From Phenylobacterium sp. (lineage in GTDB: Bacteria; Pseudomonadota; Alphaproteobacteria; Caulobacterales; Caulobacteraceae): 64,000 bases of DNA. Made by a program: the position numbers and the translations under genes. The notes beneath the pieces were generated by a model. The model was not told the DNA's origin, searched no databases, and worked only from the letters and a program-made list of their open reading frames with translations. How positions within the stretch are numbered: the stretch's first letter is position 1; every line of letters starts with the position of its first letter. Shown piece by piece: positions 61,110-64,000 of this stretch. The stretch covers positions 62,001-126,000 of the forward strand of contig NZ_JAUSBZ010000048.1 of assembly GCF_030651755.1 (NCBI RefSeq), in the 5' to 3' direction.

Positions 61110-61154
61110 GGATCGTCAAGAATACGAATTCTCGCGTGTAACTGAGCCTTGGGC

Positions 61155-61460
61155 TCAGCTGCCGGGGAACCGCATCGGGACCTTAACCTGGCCCGTCTTG
61201 GAACCCATGGGCAAGACCTCGGCGACGCAAAGCGCGGCCTTGTCGAAGCCCTTACCCGCAGCACTGTCCTGCAGGACCTTGCAGTCCGACAGCTTGCCGC
61301 CGTCAGCATTGCATTCCAGCATGACCGTCGCCGCGTCACGCATATTGGCGTGCTTGGCGATACAACGGGCCATGCTTTGTTCAAACGAGGACGCCGCTGT
61401 TGCAGACGTCAGTACGAGGCTGATGAGGACGCCCCCACCCACTGCGATGATCTTTTTCAC
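61155..61460 (-). CDS. Exported stand-alone TonB C-terminal-like protein
   Basis: 101 aa with signal peptide MKKIIAVGGGVLISLVLTSA (cleavage near ATAA). The mature 78 residues resemble the TonB C-terminal fold (ATVMLECNADGGKLSDCKVLQ...GKGFDKAALCVAEVLPM...GQVKVPMRF). There is no TM anchor beyond the signal, no proline-rich stalk and no full TonB. Four Cys (33, 50, 60, 78) could form two disulfides. The function is unknown; it may interact with TonB-dependent systems or act as a periplasmic binding domain. Confidence 0.65.
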   Translation of the reverse strand: MKKIIAVGGGVLISLVLTSATAASSFEQSMARCIAKHANMRDAATVMLECNADGGKLSDCKVLQDSAAGKGFDKAALCVAEVLPMGSKTGQVKVPMRFPGS

Positions 61461-61722
61461 CTACCCACTCCTTCTAGACCGGAAGTGAGAGCACCATCAG
61501 GGATTCAGGTTAAAATTGTCTAATCCACGCAAGAAAAGAACGGTAAACGCAAATAAACTATGTTTATCTACCTCGCGCAGCAGGCTTTCGACTTGCTGGT
61601 GCTCCATATAGGGGACCGCCCCGGCGACGAGCCGCCGCCCAGGCTCAACTCACGGTTATGAACTGTTAGCAACTCCGATTCATCATGCCCTGGCCACGCG
61701 GCTTGGGGCATGGGTAACGGGG
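61461..61722. other. Relatively AT-rich intergenic region upstream of the chemoreceptor
   Basis: About 261 bp without a gene. The part around 61500-61575 is visibly AT richer than the neighbourhood. It contains ATAAAC (61553) and GTTTAT (61562), an inverted repeat around TAT, and GGATT...AATCC flanking TTAAAATTGTCT near 61501-61526, with a GATTC (GANTC) site at 61502. It probably holds the divergent promoters for the small exported protein and the chemoreceptor. Roles are inferred. Confidence 0.4.
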
Positions 61723-63684
61723 ATGGGGCGTCAGATGCGGTTTCGGCTCGTAGATTTACCACTGATCGTGAAGATCGGCTTCGCGCCGGCCTTCGCCCTG
61801 ATCATGCTGGCGGCGCTGGCGGTCGGTACGATCGTCATGCAACAGGCCCAGACCCAGACGCTCAGGCAGGTCGTCCACACAGACATGCCCAACAGCTTGC
61901 GGATCCAGCGGGTCTCCGAGCGGATCAACAACGTCCATGGCGAACTCTATTACCTTCTGGCTCAGCAGGCCGCCGGCCTCGAGCTGGAGGCCATCGAGGG
62001 CCGCGGCCAGGCCATGCTGGCCGAGGTCGACGCCCTCGCCGCCGAGGTCGAGACCGCCAAGACCACAGCCCCGGAAGATCAGTTCGCCGCCTTCGACACC
62101 CTCATCGCCGACCTGAAGGAGACCCGGGACGGCCTGGACGTCATCCTGGCGATGATCGGCGTCGACTTCGCCACCGCCGCCAGCTTCGCCGCGCCCTTTG
62201 AAGAACAGTACAAGGAGATGACGGTCAATCTGGCCGGCATTGTCGCAGCCACCCAGGCCTCCACCGATCAGCGGGCCGCCGCCAGCGAAGCTCGCGCCGG
62301 AATGTCTCGAAACCTCACCATCATCGTCGTCCTGGTGACCTTGCTGGCCGCCGGCGCCCTGGCTCTCAGCTCGGTGCTGACCATGCGCCGGGCGGTTCAA
62401 CGGATCGCCAGCGCCACCGAGCGGCTGTCGCGGGGCGACAACGAGGTCAAGCTGGACGAACTGGCGCGCAAGGACGAGCTGGGCGCCATCGTGCGCTCCC
62501 TCACCGTCTTCCGTGACAACCAGATCCAGATGGAGCGCCTGCGCGAAGAGCAGGAAGCCACCCGTCAGGGCGCTGAGGAGACCCGGCGCCAGAGCGCCGA
62601 GGCCGCGGCGGCCGTGGCCGAGGAACAGGCCCAGGTCGTGGGAGCCCTGGCCATGGCCATGGATCGTCTGGCCGATGGCGACCTCACCTACCGGCTGGAG
62701 CAGAGCTTCCCCGGCGAGTATCAGAAGCTCCGCGACGACTTCAACGCCGCGGTGGCCAAGCTGGAAGAGGTCATGGGGGCGATTGCGTCCACCACCCTGT
62801 CCATCAACTCAGGCGCGACGGAAATTTCCAGCGGCGCCGACGACCTGTCCCGGCGCACCGAGCATCAGGCCGCAACCCTGGAAGAGACCGCCGCGGCCCT
62901 CGATGAGATCACCGCCACGGTTCAGAAGACCTCCAGCGGCGCCGACCAGGGCCGCGAGGCCGTGACCTCGGCCCGCGCCGACGCCGAGCGCTCCGGCGAG
63001 GTGGTCCGCCGGGCCGTCTCGGCCATGGGCCAGATCGAGCACTCCTCGGCCCAGATCAGCCAGATCATCGGCGTCATCGACGAGATCGCCTTCCAGACCA
63101 ACCTCCTGGCCCTCAACGCCGGCGTCGAGGCCGCCCGGGCGGGCGACGCCGGCCGCGGCTTCGCCGTGGTCGCCTCCGAGGTGCGGGCTCTGGCTCAGCG
63201 CTCAGCCGAGGCCGCCAAGGAGATCAAGGCCCTGATCAGCGCATCCACCGAGCAGGTCGCCCAAGGGGTCGGCCTGGTGGGGGAGACCGGCAAGGCTCTG
63301 GAACGGATCGTCACCCAGGTGACCGAGATCAACAGTCTGGTGTCCGAGATCGCCGCCTCCGCCAAGGAGGAGGCCCTTGGCCTCGCCCAGGTCAACACCG
63401 CGGTCAACGAGATGGACCACGTCACTCAGCAGAACGCCGCCATGGTCGAGCAGTCCACCGCCGCCAGCCGGGTTCTGGCCGAAGAGGCCCACGAACTCTC
63501 CCGCCTGGTGGCGCGGTTCAAGTTGTCGCCGGTCCATGCGTCTGCGGCGGCCCGCCCGGCCCCCGCGCCCGCAAGGCCCGCCCCGCGGGCCGATGCACGC
63601 CCCGCCCAGCGACCCTCCGTACAGGGGGCCACCGCCCTGGCCATGCGACCCCAGGCCGAGGAAGAGGGCTGGGAAGAGTTCTAG
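61723..63684 (+). CDS. Methyl-accepting chemotaxis protein
   Basis: 653 aa from ATG 61723 (ATG 61735 is an alternative). TM1 about 13-38, periplasmic four-helix-like sensor domain (about 40-190), TM2 about 192-215, a HAMP domain (RRAVQRIASATERLSRGDN), a second HAMP-like segment (MAMDRLADGDLTYRLEQ), then the signalling hairpin with EIAFQTNLLALNAGVEAARAG and RGFAVVASEVRALAQRSA. The C-terminus ends GWEEF, matching the xWxxF CheR-docking pentapeptide. It should report an unknown stimulus to CheA/CheW. Confidence 0.95.
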   Translation: MGRQMRFRLVDLPLIVKIGFAPAFALIMLAALAVGTIVMQQAQTQTLRQVVHTDMPNSLRIQRVSERINNVHGELYYLLAQQAAGLELEAIEGRGQAMLAEVDALAAEVETAKTTAPEDQFAAFDTLIADLKETRDGLDVILAMIGVDFATAASFAAPFEEQYKEMTVNLAGIVAATQASTDQRAAASEARAGMSRNLTIIVVLVTLLAAGALALSSVLTMRRAVQRIASATERLSRGDNEVKLDELARKDELGAIVRSLTVFRDNQIQMERLREEQEATRQGAEETRRQSAEAAAAVAEEQAQVVGALAMAMDRLADGDLTYRLEQSFPGEYQKLRDDFNAAVAKLEEVMGAIASTTLSINSGATEISSGADDLSRRTEHQAATLEETAAALDEITATVQKTSSGADQGREAVTSARADAERSGEVVRRAVSAMGQIEHSSAQISQIIGVIDEIAFQTNLLALNAGVEAARAGDAGRGFAVVASEVRALAQRSAEAAKEIKALISASTEQVAQGVGLVGETGKALERIVTQVTEINSLVSEIAASAKEEALGLAQVNTAVNEMDHVTQQNAAMVEQSTAASRVLAEEAHELSRLVARFKLSPVHASAAARPAPAPARPAPRADARPAQRPSVQGATALAMRPQAEEEGWEEF

Positions 63685-63713
63685 CAACCCCGGTCCCGGC
63701 CCCTGAACGAACC

Positions 63714-63749
63714 GAAGCGCGCGGGCCGCCCCGCGCGCTTCTTTCGTTT
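63714..63749 (+). terminator. Rho-independent terminator after the chemoreceptor gene
   Basis: GAAGCGCGCGGG (63714-63725) and CCCGCGCGCTTC (63730-63741) form a perfect 12-bp stem with loop CCGC, followed by TTTCGTTT. It lies 29 bp after the stop. Confidence 0.85.
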
Positions 63750-63836
63750 CTCCCTGGAGAACCGCTGGCCCGGCGCCCTTGACCTCCGCGGCGTCAGGGG
63801 GCGGCATCCTGGCTGCAAATCGCAGAGGGAATGGCC

Positions 63837-64000
63837 ATGGCTCAGCTTGAGTTGAACGACCTGATGTTCCGCCCCGGTCTGATGGCCGGCGAACGTATCC
63901 TGATCACCGGCGGCGGCACCGGCCTGGGCAAGGTGATGGCCGAGGCCTGCCTGATGCTGGGGGCGGACGTCTATATTTGCGGCCGCCGCGGCGGGGTAGT
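63837..64000 (+). CDS. SDR family oxidoreductase (5' part only)
   Basis: The first 54 codons are visible from ATG 63837, with AGAGGGA seven bases upstream; an in-frame ATG at 63831 overlaps that site and is less likely. The sequence reads AQLELNDLMFRPGLMAGERI then the cofactor motif ITGGGTGLGKVMAEACLMLGADVYICGRR. The TGGGTGLG pattern and the N-terminal extension fit 2,4-dienoyl-CoA reductase/enoyl-CoA reductase type SDRs. The rest lies beyond the window. Confidence 0.85.
   Translation, partial: MAQLELNDLMFRPGLMAGERILITGGGTGLGKVMAEACLMLGADVYICGRRGGV

Overview
This window is high-GC, gene-dense DNA from an alphaproteobacterium, most likely Caulobacteraceae and of the Phenylobacterium/Caulobacter type. 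That placement is an inference from gene content: a TonB-dependent receptor, a metX-metW pair, the phaA-phaB/phaR arrangement, an RpoH-type sigma factor, intergenic repeats with a GANTC site, and many 4-bp ATGA/GTGA gene overlaps. I see 62 supportable protein-coding genes (one cut at each window edge), one tRNA-Arg(ACG), one decayed regulator, several hairpin terminators and a few operator-like dyads. There is no rRNA, CRISPR array, IS element or prophage. The window is mostly chromosomal core and lineage-specific sequence.

Layout. 1-2.7 kb: a lysine catabolic pair (lysine 6-dehydrogenase and aminoadipate-semialdehyde dehydrogenase) divergent from an Lrp/AsnC regulator. 2.8-7.2 kb: stress-type SDR, AI-2E family permease, DUF4142 lipoprotein, PHP/CehA-like hydrolase. 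7.4-10.1 kb: hybrid histidine kinase. 10.1-11.7 kb: a small operon of a winged-helix repressor and two membrane proteins behind a near-perfect 36-bp dyad, then a broken winged-helix gene and tRNA-Arg. 11.9-14.8 kb: two autoprocessing hydrolases back to back (NylC/DmpA-like and gamma-glutamyltransferase). 14.8-18.2 kb: sixA-like, DUF952, pyrD and histidine kinase in one run. 18.3-20.1 kb: metX-metW. 20.1-25.7 kb: autotransporter, PII protein, methyltransferase, glyoxalase II. 25.7-29.7 kb: PHB precursor genes (phaA, phaB) and repressor phaR.

29.7-35.1 kb: small regulators and membrane proteins plus glycosyltransferases (ArnC-like, ArnT-like, a second GT2) and HMG-CoA lyase. 35-43 kb: thrS-yidD, Fe-S scaffold, cysS, folE, DUF817, a Tat-exported beta-lactamase-fold protein lacking its catalytic residues, and hisI. 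43-47.3 kb: PhoD, an encapsulated-ferritin-like protein without an encapsulin, an rluD-type synthase and rpoH. 47.3-54.3 kb: TonB-dependent receptor, a degenerate receiver protein, purA, a PagL-like deacylase, a VOC protein and threonine dehydratase. 54.3-60 kb: a complete tripartite RND efflux operon. 60.2-64 kb: DUF72, a small exported TonB-C-like protein, a chemoreceptor and the start of another SDR.

The most promising leads are the repressor/membrane-protein operon at 10.15-11.19 kb, the orphan cargo-peptide-less EncFtn at 44.8 kb, the palindrome upstream of the TonB receptor, and three proteins that keep a fold but have lost their catalytic or phosphorylation residues or usual partner domains.
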